This document shows, piece after piece, positions 37,936 through 45,859 of a stretch of DNA of 64,000 nt. The stretch's first letter is position 1. Every line of letters starts with the position of its first letter. The translations under genes and the position numbers were made by a program. This stretch comes from Campylobacter sp. CCUG 57310. GTDB lineage: Bacteria > Campylobacterota > Campylobacteria > Campylobacterales > Campylobacteraceae. The stretch spans positions 992,001 to 1,056,000 of the forward strand of contig NZ_CP053845.1 of assembly GCF_013201975.1 (NCBI RefSeq). Direction: 5' to 3'. The notes under the pieces were generated by a model. It saw only the letters and a program-made list of their open reading frames with translations, ran no database searches and was not told where the DNA came from.

Positions 37936-39837
37936 GTGGAAAACAGTCAAAATAATCAACCGACTTATCTTGATCCGATAATAATGCAAACGCCAAATCC
38001 GTATGGAGAAATCCCAAATTTAGTAAGTAATTTTAACGTAGAAGCTAAATTTATAGATTTTAATATCATAACTTTTTTTACCGAGTATAAATTGCTTGGA
38101 GATAGCGAGATAAAGTCTGTTGAAGAGGATAAACTGGGTATCTTTGACGATGATAAATTTTACGTAAATCAGGTTGAAAGTATCAAACAAACTTATAAGG
38201 TGGAGTTTTTTGACATTAGAAAAAACAAACCAAAAACGCTTCCAAATATCGCTTTAAACGTAAATAAAAATTTGACTAAGATAGTAGCTACCGTTTCAAG
38301 AAGCAACGATGTGGTGTATTTTAAAGATTTTAAAGCCAAGATGCGCGAATTTATATATAAAAAGCTCATCAAGGTAGGGATTTTAATCGGTATCAGAAAT
38401 AAAGCAATGCAAGCCGAGCTTAGTAAAATCTCATCCATGCTTCGTATAAACGAGATCATAGACAAAGACTACACATTTGTAGTAACTTCGGGCATCGATC
38501 CTATAGAGGCTATTGATGACGGGCTTATTTATCACTATAAAAACAAGGTTCAAGGAGCGGATAATCAAGGCAAGATAAACTACGCTAACAGAGGATATTT
38601 GCTAGGAGTTGCCGAAAATGAGCTTGTAGCCGAATACGTAAAATCAGCCGTTGGCGAATCGGGTCGTGACGTAAGAGGAAATCTTTTATCCGTAGCTCAA
38701 CCTAAAACAAGCGTTTCAAAAATGCTTGAACATAGCGAAAATATAGAAGCTGTAGAGGATGAAAAGGGTATTAAGTACTACTCCAAAAAAGCAGGCTACG
38801 TATGCGAAGAAAAAGGTGTTTTTGATATCAAAGAGCAACTTGACGTAAATGAAATTTCGTTTAAAACCACAGGCTCAATAGATACAGGGCTTGATAATAA
38901 TGTAACTTTAAACGTGAAAGAAAGCGACGTTACAAAAGATGCAATAGGTGCGGGAATGAGCGTTGAGGCAAACGAGATAAACGTCCAAGGTAACGTAGCT
39001 CAAAACGCAACCGTAAAAGCAAATAAAATAACCATAGGCGGACAAACCCACGCCAAATCGTATATAGAAGCAAAAGAGGCTAAAATAGCCGTGCATATAG
39101 GAAGCTTTGACGGAGATCATGTCGAGATAGACCGCTTGGAAAACGGCAAAGTTAAGGCAAAAACGGCGGTAATAAAATCAATGCTTGGAGGCGAAGTTAT
39201 CGCCGAGCGACTAGAAGTTGGCGTCTTAGCGTCAAATTCGACCATCATAGTTGCCGATATGCTTGAGATAAAGCAGCTTCGCGGAGTAAATAATAAAATT
39301 TTAGTCGATTTTAGCATGGTGAAAAATAGCGGCGACAAGATAAATGAATACATGGCTCAAATAAAAGAGATAAAAGAGCAGATAGCAAAGACTCCAAAAC
39401 AGCTTGAGTCCAAAAAATGCGTCATCGAAGAAAATAGAGGACCGATGAATATCATCAAAGAAAAGATGCAGGAATTTAGAGCGAGTCAAAAAACACCGCC
39501 CGTAACATTCATAAAAAAGCTTAAAGAGTACCAGCAACTTGTGCACGAATACAACACTATCTTGAAAGATTTTCAAGAAAAAAGAGCGTGTATAGCCGAG
39601 TTAAAAGAGGAGATAAAGGATATCCAGGAGGGGATTTTTAGCTCAAAAGTGATAAATCACAGCAACTGGCGAGAATTTAATGAGATAAAATTTAAGCTTG
39701 TCGATCCTCCTAAAGAGATAGTTTATAACACGAGAGAAAACGAGATCGCAAGGGTTTTGATGATCAAAAAGATCGAAAACGAAAACGGCGAAGTTGATTA
39801 TGCGATCAAAAAAAGCAACAACGTAAGAAAAGTTTAG
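37936..39837 (+). CDS. FapA-like DUF342 protein
   Basis: A 633-residue protein of the DUF342 (flagellar assembly protein A, FapA) family. A mixed N-terminal region is followed by repeated beta-helix turns (about 320-455), with spaced Gly-Asn-Val patterns such as VQGNVAQNATVKANKITIGG, and then a Lys/Glu-rich coiled coil (about 470-590). Some FapA-family proteins influence flagellum placement; no such role can be shown here. The start is GTG at 37936, with a possible -10 GATAAT at 37895-37900. It heads the Mla-ruvA-ddl run, nine bases before the permease gene. Confidence 0.8.
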   Translation: MENSQNNQPTYLDPIIMQTPNPYGEIPNLVSNFNVEAKFIDFNIITFFTEYKLLGDSEIKSVEEDKLGIFDDDKFYVNQVESIKQTYKVEFFDIRKNKPKTLPNIALNVNKNLTKIVATVSRSNDVVYFKDFKAKMREFIYKKLIKVGILIGIRNKAMQAELSKISSMLRINEIIDKDYTFVVTSGIDPIEAIDDGLIYHYKNKVQGADNQGKINYANRGYLLGVAENELVAEYVKSAVGESGRDVRGNLLSVAQPKTSVSKMLEHSENIEAVEDEKGIKYYSKKAGYVCEEKGVFDIKEQLDVNEISFKTTGSIDTGLDNNVTLNVKESDVTKDAIGAGMSVEANEINVQGNVAQNATVKANKITIGGQTHAKSYIEAKEAKIAVHIGSFDGDHVEIDRLENGKVKAKTAVIKSMLGGEVIAERLEVGVLASNSTIIVADMLEIKQLRGVNNKILVDFSMVKNSGDKINEYMAQIKEIKEQIAKTPKQLESKKCVIEENRGPMNIIKEKMQEFRASQKTPPVTFIKKLKEYQQLVHEYNTILKDFQEKRACIAELKEEIKDIQEGIFSSKVINHSNWREFNEIKFKLVDPPKEIVYNTRENEIARVLMIKKIENENGEVDYAIKKSNNVRKV

Positions 39838-39846
39838 AGGGCTAAA

Positions 39847-40980
39847 TTGTTCAAGGCGTCAAACGACAAATTTTATAGCTATGATCTGCAAAAAGGCATC
39901 TTGACTATAAATTTAAAAAACGAGTGGAATTTCAAACTTAAAAGAGCCGTTTTAAACTCTATTTCATCGCTTATATCCTCGCGAAAATACAAAAAATTGG
40001 TGCTTGATTTTAAAGAGGTAAAAGAGCTTGATTATGCGGTTGCGATATTTTTAAGAAACTGCCTTACAAAAAGTCAAAAACAATACGAATTTATAAATTT
40101 AAACGAAAGTCAGCAGAGAATTTTTAACTCCATAAATAAAGAGATAAGCCCTGATATAAAAGCGATTTTGCAAACTAAAGAAGATGAAAATATATTTGCC
40201 GTAATAGGCGAAAAGATAGCTAAATTTTACTCTGATTCTATGATGTTTTTAGCCTTTTTGGGAGAGCTTTTGATAAAGCTTTTAAGATCGGTATTTGTGC
40301 CAAAAAGCATTAGGATCAAAGAAATTTTTACGTATTTTCAAGATGCAGGCATAAATTCCGTTTTTATAGTTTGCTTAACCTCTTTTCTAGTCGGTATCGT
40401 GCTTGCCTATCAAGGCTCAAATTTGCTAGAAAAATTCGGAGCAAGTATAATCATAGTCGAGATGATGGGTATGCTCACACTTAGAGAAGTAGCTCCGCTA
40501 ATAGCCGCTATCGTCGTTGCAGGAAGGCTTGCTTCAAGCTTTACCGCGCAAATTGGCGTTATGAAGATAACCGAAGAGGTTGATGCTATGAAGACGATGG
40601 GGTTTGATCCGTTTAAATTTTTAGTACTTCCTAGAGTTGTAGCCCTTATAATCGCTATGCCTTTGGTTGTATTTTTAGCCGATGCGGCAGGGATTTTTGG
40701 CGAAATGGTCGTGCTAAATTCCTACCTTGATATAAGTTTTGGCGACTATCTAAGTCGTTTTCATCAAGAAGTTGAGCTTAGACATCTTTACGTGGGGCTT
40801 ATCAAGGCACCGTTTTTTGGAGCGGCTATCGCTTTTATAGGCTGCATGAGAGGATTTCAGATAAGCGGCAGCACCCAAAGTGTGGGAATTTATACTACTA
40901 TAAGCGTTGTAAATGCTATATTTGGCGTAATCATGCTTGATGCGCTATTTTCAATCATCTTCACACAAGTTGGCATATGA
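39847..40980 (+). CDS. mlaE: MlaE-type permease with N-terminal STAS-like domain
   Basis: A 377-residue lipid-transport permease. The first 110 residues form a soluble domain with VLDFKEVKELDYAVAIFL, resembling the STAS fold that is a separate protein (MlaB) in E. coli. The rest is the MlaE permease with about five or six membrane segments, FLVGIVLAYQGSNLLEKFGA, the EVAPLIAAIVVAGR motif and FTAQIGVMKITEEVDAMKTMG at about 235-255. The start is TTG at 39847 with AGAGGG upstream. It forms ATGA with mlaF. With mlaF and mlaD it should move phospholipids between the membranes. Confidence 0.9.
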   Translation: MFKASNDKFYSYDLQKGILTINLKNEWNFKLKRAVLNSISSLISSRKYKKLVLDFKEVKELDYAVAIFLRNCLTKSQKQYEFINLNESQQRIFNSINKEISPDIKAILQTKEDENIFAVIGEKIAKFYSDSMMFLAFLGELLIKLLRSVFVPKSIRIKEIFTYFQDAGINSVFIVCLTSFLVGIVLAYQGSNLLEKFGASIIIVEMMGMLTLREVAPLIAAIVVAGRLASSFTAQIGVMKITEEVDAMKTMGFDPFKFLVLPRVVALIIAMPLVVFLADAAGIFGEMVVLNSYLDISFGDYLSRFHQEVELRHLYVGLIKAPFFGAAIAFIGCMRGFQISGSTQSVGIYTTISVVNAIFGVIMLDALFSIIFTQVGI

Positions 40981-41714
40981 GTATCATAAAAGCGACTCAA
41001 ATAACCACGAAATTTGGCAACAAAGTTATACATGACGGAGTAAATTTTCATGTAAAAGAGGCTGAAATTTATGGACTTCTAGGCGGAAGCGGAACTGGCA
41101 AATCAACCCTGATGAAAACAATGATATATCTAAAAGAGCCAAGCGGCGGGCATATAAACATGCTTGGAGAGGATTTATGGGCTGCAAATGAGGATAAAAG
41201 GCAAGAGATAAGGCTAAAATGCGGAGTTATGTTTCAATTTGGAGCGCTTTATACATCGATGAACGTGCTTGAAAATATCTACATACTTCTAAAAGAATAT
41301 AGCAACATGAGCGAAAAATCGATGAAAGAGATAGCGATGTTTTGGCTTGAAAAAGTAGGTCTAAGTCCAAGTGCGGCACTTCAGTATCCAAGTGAGCTAA
41401 GCGGCGGCATGAAAAAGCGTGTCGCTATGGCAAGATCACTTGTGCTAAGTCCAAAAATTCTCTTTTTAGACGAGCCAAACAGCGGGCTTGATCCAATTAG
41501 TGCCAGAGCGCTTGACGAGCTGGTTGTAGAGCTAAGAGATACGCTTGGACTTACCGTAGTAATGGTAACTCACGACATAGACAGCATATGCGATATACTT
41601 GATAGATTTTTGATACTTGAAGATAAAAAAGTGCTTTTTGAAGGAAATTTGACCGAGCTTGACGGACTTAAAAACAACCCTCTTGAAGAGCTGTTTAAGA
41701 CAAGGAAACGATAA
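40977..41714 (+). CDS. mlaF: MlaF-type ATP-binding protein
   Basis: A 245-residue ABC ATPase. Walker A is GGSGTGKSTLM (residues 36-46), the signature is ELSGGMKKRVAMARSL, Walker B is ILFLDEPNSGLD, and the H-loop is MVTHDIDSI. The SGGMKKR signature is typical of the MlaF/Mce ATPase group. It overlaps the permease by four bases and mlaD by one, as expected for one complex. Confidence 0.94.
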   Translation: MSIIKATQITTKFGNKVIHDGVNFHVKEAEIYGLLGGSGTGKSTLMKTMIYLKEPSGGHINMLGEDLWAANEDKRQEIRLKCGVMFQFGALYTSMNVLENIYILLKEYSNMSEKSMKEIAMFWLEKVGLSPSAALQYPSELSGGMKKRVAMARSLVLSPKILFLDEPNSGLDPISARALDELVVELRDTLGLTVVMVTHDIDSICDILDRFLILEDKKVLFEGNLTELDGLKNNPLEELFKTRKR

Positions 41715-42628
41715 TGGGAAATAGGGTGAATTATACGCTAGTAGGGCTATTTTTCGTAGCGGTAGTAACGGCCATAGGCGGATTTATGTGGTGGATGGGA
41801 AGCTATGGGGAGTCAAAAGACGCTTATAGGTCTTATTATATCCTTACGACCGATCTTCCAAACGGGATCAAAAAAGACTCGCAAGTAAAATTTATAGGCG
41901 TTGATGCGGGAATAGTAAAAAATATCAAATTTGCAGATCCTAAAGAGGCGATGATAGAGGTTGAGTTGCTAGTGCGAAAGGAGCTACCAATCAAAAAGGA
42001 TAGCACCGCCATAGCGGAGAGTCAAGGGATTACGGGCATAAGCTACTTAAATATCCAAAGAGGCTCGCACCAAAGCGAAATTTTTAGTGAAAATGAAAAA
42101 GCCTATATCAAGCTTGAGGCAAGCCTGCTTGAAAAAATAGGCGGAAAAGCAAATGATTTAACCCAGCGTATTGAAGATACTCTTTCAAAAGTAAATAGAG
42201 TTCTAAACGAAGAAAATATCGGCAAAGTAAGCTCCATCCTAAATTCGATCGATAGTATCACAAAAGAGATTGACGAGCAAAATATCGATATAAACGAAAC
42301 AATAAAGCTTGCAAATGAAGCTATTTTAGACTTTAAGCGTCTTATAAAGGCTTCTAGCAAGACGGTTGAAGCGATAAATTTCATCCCCGATAAGATAGGT
42401 AGCGGAGTAGGCGAATTTAAAAATCTTCAAATACTCATACAAGACAAGATAAAAAGCGGCGAATTTGATTTTAAAACAACTTTAAATTCACTCTCAAGCG
42501 AGGTTAGCGAAACGATGATAGAGTTTCAAAAAGTATTAAAAGAATTTAGGCAGACGCTTTTTAGACTAGAAGACAGACCTTATGAATTTTTCTTTAAAGA
42601 CCCAAAAGAAGATAAGGATAAAAGATGA
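41714..42628 (+). CDS. mlaD: MlaD-type MCE-domain substrate-binding protein
   Basis: A 304-residue protein with one N-terminal membrane segment (about 6-28), an MCE domain (about 38-120, with NGIKKDSQVKFIGVDAG and AESQGITGISYLNI) and a long helical or coiled-coil tail. MCE proteins form hexamers that carry lipid across the periplasm. The tail is longer than in E. coli MlaD, nearer to longer MCE proteins. It overlaps the lipoprotein gene by four bases. Confidence 0.92.
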   Translation: MGNRVNYTLVGLFFVAVVTAIGGFMWWMGSYGESKDAYRSYYILTTDLPNGIKKDSQVKFIGVDAGIVKNIKFADPKEAMIEVELLVRKELPIKKDSTAIAESQGITGISYLNIQRGSHQSEIFSENEKAYIKLEASLLEKIGGKANDLTQRIEDTLSKVNRVLNEENIGKVSSILNSIDSITKEIDEQNIDINETIKLANEAILDFKRLIKASSKTVEAINFIPDKIGSGVGEFKNLQILIQDKIKSGEFDFKTTLNSLSSEVSETMIEFQKVLKEFRQTLFRLEDRPYEFFFKDPKEDKDKR

Positions 42629-43185
42629 GAAATTTAATCTTAGCTGCCGTTTTGGCTCTAGGTTTTAGCGGGTGTGGAATCATAGCAAAAAGCGGGCCAG
42701 AGATAAGATATTTCACCCTTGCAAAAGGGGATTTTAAAATTTGTAAAGAGCAGACGGATAAAAAGCAAATTTATATCGCTACGGTAAAGTCCCAAGCCGC
42801 ATCCGAAAGTAGAGATATCCTCGTAAGCGGCAATGACGGAGCAATTTATCCTCTTAAAAGCGCCAAATGGATAAGTCTTCCAAGCGAGATGATTTATGAG
42901 AGAATTCTCAACACTATGCACGCTAGTTGCCTTTTGCAACCTAGTTTTGATAAGACGAATTTAAATTTGCAAATTACTCTAATAAGCCTTGAAGCCGGTA
43001 TCAAAAACGCCAAAATAACGCTTGCTTTTTCGCTTGTAAAAAATGGTCAAATTTTAAAAAGCGAGATAATTTCTGCAAGCAAGCCGATTAATTCAAATTT
43101 AGACAAAGATGTTGTAAACGGGCTAAATTTGGCTCTTGATGAGGCTGTGGATGAAATTTTAAAAAGGATTAAGGAAGTAAAATGA
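42625..43185 (+). CDS. PqiC-like transport auxiliary lipoprotein
   Basis: A 186-residue lipoprotein with signal [14 protein letters not shown] (lipobox GFSGC, lipid Cys near residue 17). The remainder fits the ABC-type transport auxiliary lipoprotein (DUF330, PqiC/LetC) family: RYFTLAKGD near the N-terminus and [11 protein letters not shown] in the middle. Such proteins sit in the outer membrane beside MCE systems. The gene lies directly behind mlaD with ATGA overlap and before ruvA with another, so it is probably the outer-membrane partner of this transporter. Confidence 0.82.
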   Translation: MRNLILAAVLALGFSGCGIIAKSGPEIRYFTLAKGDFKICKEQTDKKQIYIATVKSQAASESRDILVSGNDGAIYPLKSAKWISLPSEMIYERILNTMHASCLLQPSFDKTNLNLQITLISLEAGIKNAKITLAFSLVKNGQILKSEIISASKPINSNLDKDVVNGLNLALDEAVDEILKRIKEVK

Positions 43186-43736
43186 TAAAAGCAATTGAAG
43201 GAATAATAACCAAAAAAGAGCCCGCGTACCTTCTGCTTAAAACCTCAAGCGGCGTTACATACGGCATAGTTATATCGCTTTTTTGCTCGGCAAAGCTTGA
43301 AAAAGGCGAAAAAGTAGAACTTAGCATAACTCAAATCATCAGAGAAGATGCGAATTTACTTTACGGATTTTTAGATGCAAGCGAGCAAAGGATGTTTGAG
43401 ATGCTTATCAAACTAAACGGCATAGGCGCAAGCACGGCTATGGCAGTGTGTTCTAGTTTAAGTCCAAACGCTTTTACAAACGCTATCTTAAACGGCGATG
43501 CGGACGCTCTTAAATCGGTTCCGGGCATAGGCGTAAAGACCGCAAGACGTATCATAGCCGAGCTAAGCGACGCTAAACTCGTAATAGATGATGCTACGCC
43601 AAGCCATCATCATGAGGCGATTTTAGCACTTGAGAGTCTTGGATTTAAGCGAGATAAGATATCTAAGGTGCTCTCAACCTGCACGGCAACAAACGTAAGC
43701 GAGCTTATCAAAGAAGCTCTTAAAAAACTAGGATAA
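43182..43736 (+). CDS. ruvA: Holliday junction branch migration protein RuvA
   Basis: Binds four-way DNA junctions and loads RuvB. It has an OB-fold N-terminal domain ([18 protein letters not shown]), a helix-hairpin-helix domain with [13 protein letters not shown] and [16 protein letters not shown], and a C-terminal domain III (about 138-184) that contacts RuvB. The 184-residue length is normal. It overlaps the lipoprotein gene by four bases and precedes ddl by nine, as in C. jejuni where ruvA and ddl are adjacent. Confidence 0.95.
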   Translation: MIKAIEGIITKKEPAYLLLKTSSGVTYGIVISLFCSAKLEKGEKVELSITQIIREDANLLYGFLDASEQRMFEMLIKLNGIGASTAMAVCSSLSPNAFTNAILNGDADALKSVPGIGVKTARRIIAELSDAKLVIDDATPSHHHEAILALESLGFKRDKISKVLSTCTATNVSELIKEALKKLG

Positions 43737-43745
43737 AGGATAGGT

Positions 43746-44780
43746 ATGAAATTTGGAATTTTATTTGGAGCCAAAAGCTACGAACACGAGATCAGCATAG
43801 TAAGCGCAATAGCTTTAAAAAACGTGCTTAAAAGCGAACTTGTATTTGTATTTTGCGATAAATTTAGAGAATTTTATCTAATCAAAGCTAATAATATGAA
43901 GGCAAATTTCTTCAGCTCTGGAAACTATAAAAAAAGCAAAAAGTTGCTTCTTAAAAACGGCGGATTTTTTATAGGCGGGATGTTTGGCGAGAAAAAAATA
44001 GATGCTGATGTCTATATAAATTTAATCCACGGAATGGACGGCGAAGACGGTAAAATAGCTGCTTTGCTAGATTTTTTCGGTATCAGATATATCGGTCCTC
44101 GTCTTGAAGCAAGCGCGATGAGCTACAACAAAGAATTAACCAAGCTTCTAGCAGCAAAAGCAGGTGTAAAATCGCTAAAATACGACGTATTACGAAGAGA
44201 GGATATGATAAATTTATCGCTTCCTACGATACTAAAGCCTTGTAGGCTGGGCAGCTCTATCGGTGTAAGCGTGGTAAAAGATGAAAGCGAGCTTGAATAT
44301 GCTTTAGACGTGGCATTTGAATTTGATAGTGAAATTTTAGCCGAACCCTTTATAGAAGGCGTAAAGGAGTATAACCTAGCAGGCTGCAAGATAGATGGCA
44401 AGATAAAATTTTCAATCATCGAAGAGCCAAAAAAGAAAGAATTCCTTGACTACGAGCAAAAATATATGAGCTTTTCAAGCGAAAGTAGGGCAAAAGAGGC
44501 TGATATAAGCGAAGAGCTAAAAGCCAAACTCAAAGGTAGTTTTGAGAAAATTTATAACTGCGGGTTTGACGGCGCGCTTATAAGGTGTGATTTTTTTGTG
44601 ATAGACAATGAAGTCTATCTAAACGAGATCAATCCAAATCCTGGAAGCCTTGCGAACTATCTGTTTGACGACTTTGAAGCAACGATAAATGCACTGGCTA
44701 AAAACCTTCCTAGAGAGCGGGATATAAGGATAGATTATCAGTTTATCAACTCAATCACCTCCGCAAAAGGCAAACTATAA
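43746..44780 (+). CDS. ddl: D-alanine--D-alanine ligase
   Basis: An ATP-grasp enzyme that joins two D-alanines for peptidoglycan. The N-terminal motif is [18 protein letters not shown], then [18 protein letters not shown]. The ATP-grasp region has [17 protein letters not shown] and the Mg-binding end [16 protein letters not shown]. The length of 344 residues is usual for Epsilonproteobacteria. It is the last gene of the FapA-Mla-ruvA run and is followed by a terminator. Confidence 0.95.
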   Translation: MKFGILFGAKSYEHEISIVSAIALKNVLKSELVFVFCDKFREFYLIKANNMKANFFSSGNYKKSKKLLLKNGGFFIGGMFGEKKIDADVYINLIHGMDGEDGKIAALLDFFGIRYIGPRLEASAMSYNKELTKLLAAKAGVKSLKYDVLRREDMINLSLPTILKPCRLGSSIGVSVVKDESELEYALDVAFEFDSEILAEPFIEGVKEYNLAGCKIDGKIKFSIIEEPKKKEFLDYEQKYMSFSSESRAKEADISEELKAKLKGSFEKIYNCGFDGALIRCDFFVIDNEVYLNEINPNPGSLANYLFDDFEATINALAKNLPRERDIRIDYQFINSITSAKGKL

Positions 44781-44797
44781 AACACAAATAAAATATC

Positions 44798-44833
44798 ATC
44801 AGGCTATTAAATCGCTAAATTTAGTAGCCTGAT
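44798..44833 (+). terminator. Hairpin terminator after ddl
   Basis: ATCAGGCTA (44798-44806) pairs perfectly with TAGCCTGAT (44825-44833); the 18-base loop contains a further TAAAT/ATTTA pairing. It begins 17 bases after the ddl stop and separates this run from the Phd-hydrolase-murF operon. Confidence 0.65.
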
Positions 44834-44863
44834 TTAGCCGAATTTAAAGGCTTGTGTGTTATA

Positions 44864-44887
44864 TTTTATGTAAAATTTTACATAAAA
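44864..44887. promoter_or_regulatory. 24-bp perfect palindrome, probable operator
   Basis: Half-site TTTTATGTAAAA followed by its exact reverse complement, giving a 24-bp perfect palindrome that ends eight bases before the antitoxin-like ATG. A TATATT at 44860-44865 could be the -10, which would put the palindrome across the transcription start. Phd, YefM and RelB proteins repress their own operons by binding such palindromes, so an autoregulatory operator is the simplest reading. The mRNA could also fold here near the ribosome site (AAAAGAG). Confidence 0.65.
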
Positions 44888-44895
44888 GAGCAAAA

Positions 44896-45126
44896 ATGAC
44901 TACATTTAGCAAAGATGAAATTTATACCGCAACCGAAGTCGTTAGAAATTTTAGCGCCGTACTTACCAAAGTAGGCTCGGCTCAGATAAAAAGAGCCGTT
45001 ATCGTAAAAAATAATAAATTTGAAGCGGTCTTACTTAATATGGCTGAATATGAGCGATTATGCGAGGCCGTGGAGGTTTTACAGGCTATTTACTCATCAA
45101 GAAAAAAGGGTGAAAATGGCGAGTAA
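44896..45126 (+). CDS. Phd/YefM-like antitoxin-type regulator, no toxin visible
   Basis: A 76-residue protein when started at ATG 44896; a frame to 44854 would run through the palindrome. The pattern YTATEVVRNFSAVL followed by KRAVIVKNNKFEAVLLNMAEYERL matches the Phd/YefM or RelB-like antitoxin fold, with a DNA-binding N-terminal half and a helical C-terminus. No toxin of the Doc, YoeB or RelE type follows. The next gene, overlapping by 11 bases, is an alpha/beta hydrolase, then murF. C. jejuni appears to have a similar small gene in this place. It is probably an autorepressor and perhaps a domesticated antitoxin. Confidence 0.78.
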   Translation: MTTFSKDEIYTATEVVRNFSAVLTKVGSAQIKRAVIVKNNKFEAVLLNMAEYERLCEAVEVLQAIYSSRKKGENGE

Positions 45127-45859
45127 GGATATCAAATTCGGCGGTAAAATTTACACCATAAGCTATGAAATTTTAAATTTATCATCTAGCCCCGCCATAG
45201 TATTTTTACACGGCTGGGGAGCGAATAAAGAGATAATGAAAAAGGCTTTCGGTAAATTTCTAAACGATTTTAAACACGTTTATATCGATATGCCGGGCTT
45301 TGGCGCATCAAACATGCACGAAGATCTTTATACGAAAGATTATGCCGAGATTATGAGGCTGTTTTTGAAAGAGATAAATATCACTCCAACTCTTATCGTC
45401 GGACACTCGTTTGGCGGAAAGGTTGCGACTTTGCTTAAGCCTGCAAATTTAGCTCTTTTAAGCAGTGCGGGCATAGTTACCAAAAAGCCGTTTTTCGTGA
45501 GGTTTAAAATCGCCATTTTTAAAATTTTAAAAGCTTTTGGATTTGGCTTTTTGTATAAATTTTTTGCCACAAAAGACGTAAAAGGCATGAGCAAGCAGAT
45601 GTATGAAACACTTAAAAACGTAGTTAATGAGGATTTTACAAATAAATTTAAAGAATACAAGGGCAGGGCGCTTATATTTTGGGGAGAGGACGATAGTGCG
45701 ACTCCGTTAAAAAGCGGTGAGAGGATACATGGCCTCATATCAAACAGCGATTTTCATCCACTTAAGGGCGATCACTTTTTCTTTTTGCTTCATGCAAGAT
45801 ATATCAGCGGGGTTATCGATTCCGAGCTAAATTTAAATGAGAAAGAGGAGCTAAAATGA
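45116..45859 (+). CDS. Alpha/beta hydrolase
   Basis: A 247-residue alpha/beta-hydrolase-fold protein. The oxyanion motif is FLHGWGANKEIM, the nucleophile elbow is VGHSFGGK (Ser), the acid probably in FWGEDDSATP, and the catalytic His in KGDHFFFLLH. The start at ATG 45116 has AAAAGGG upstream and overlaps the antitoxin-like gene by 11 bases; a longer frame to 45020 runs through that gene and is unlikely. The substrate is unknown. It forms ATGA with murF, and the order hydrolase-murF is also known in C. jejuni. Confidence 0.88.
   Translation: MASKDIKFGGKIYTISYEILNLSSSPAIVFLHGWGANKEIMKKAFGKFLNDFKHVYIDMPGFGASNMHEDLYTKDYAEIMRLFLKEINITPTLIVGHSFGGKVATLLKPANLALLSSAGIVTKKPFFVRFKIAIFKILKAFGFGFLYKFFATKDVKGMSKQMYETLKNVVNEDFTNKFKEYKGRALIFWGEDDSATPLKSGERIHGLISNSDFHPLKGDHFFFLLHARYISGVIDSELNLNEKEELK

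Noticed and set aside
44896-45859. Classical type II toxin-antitoxin pair
   Set aside because: The second gene is an alpha/beta hydrolase with an intact catalytic triad pattern and a murF neighbour, not a Doc, RelE or YoeB toxin. The arrangement is reported as a regulator question instead.
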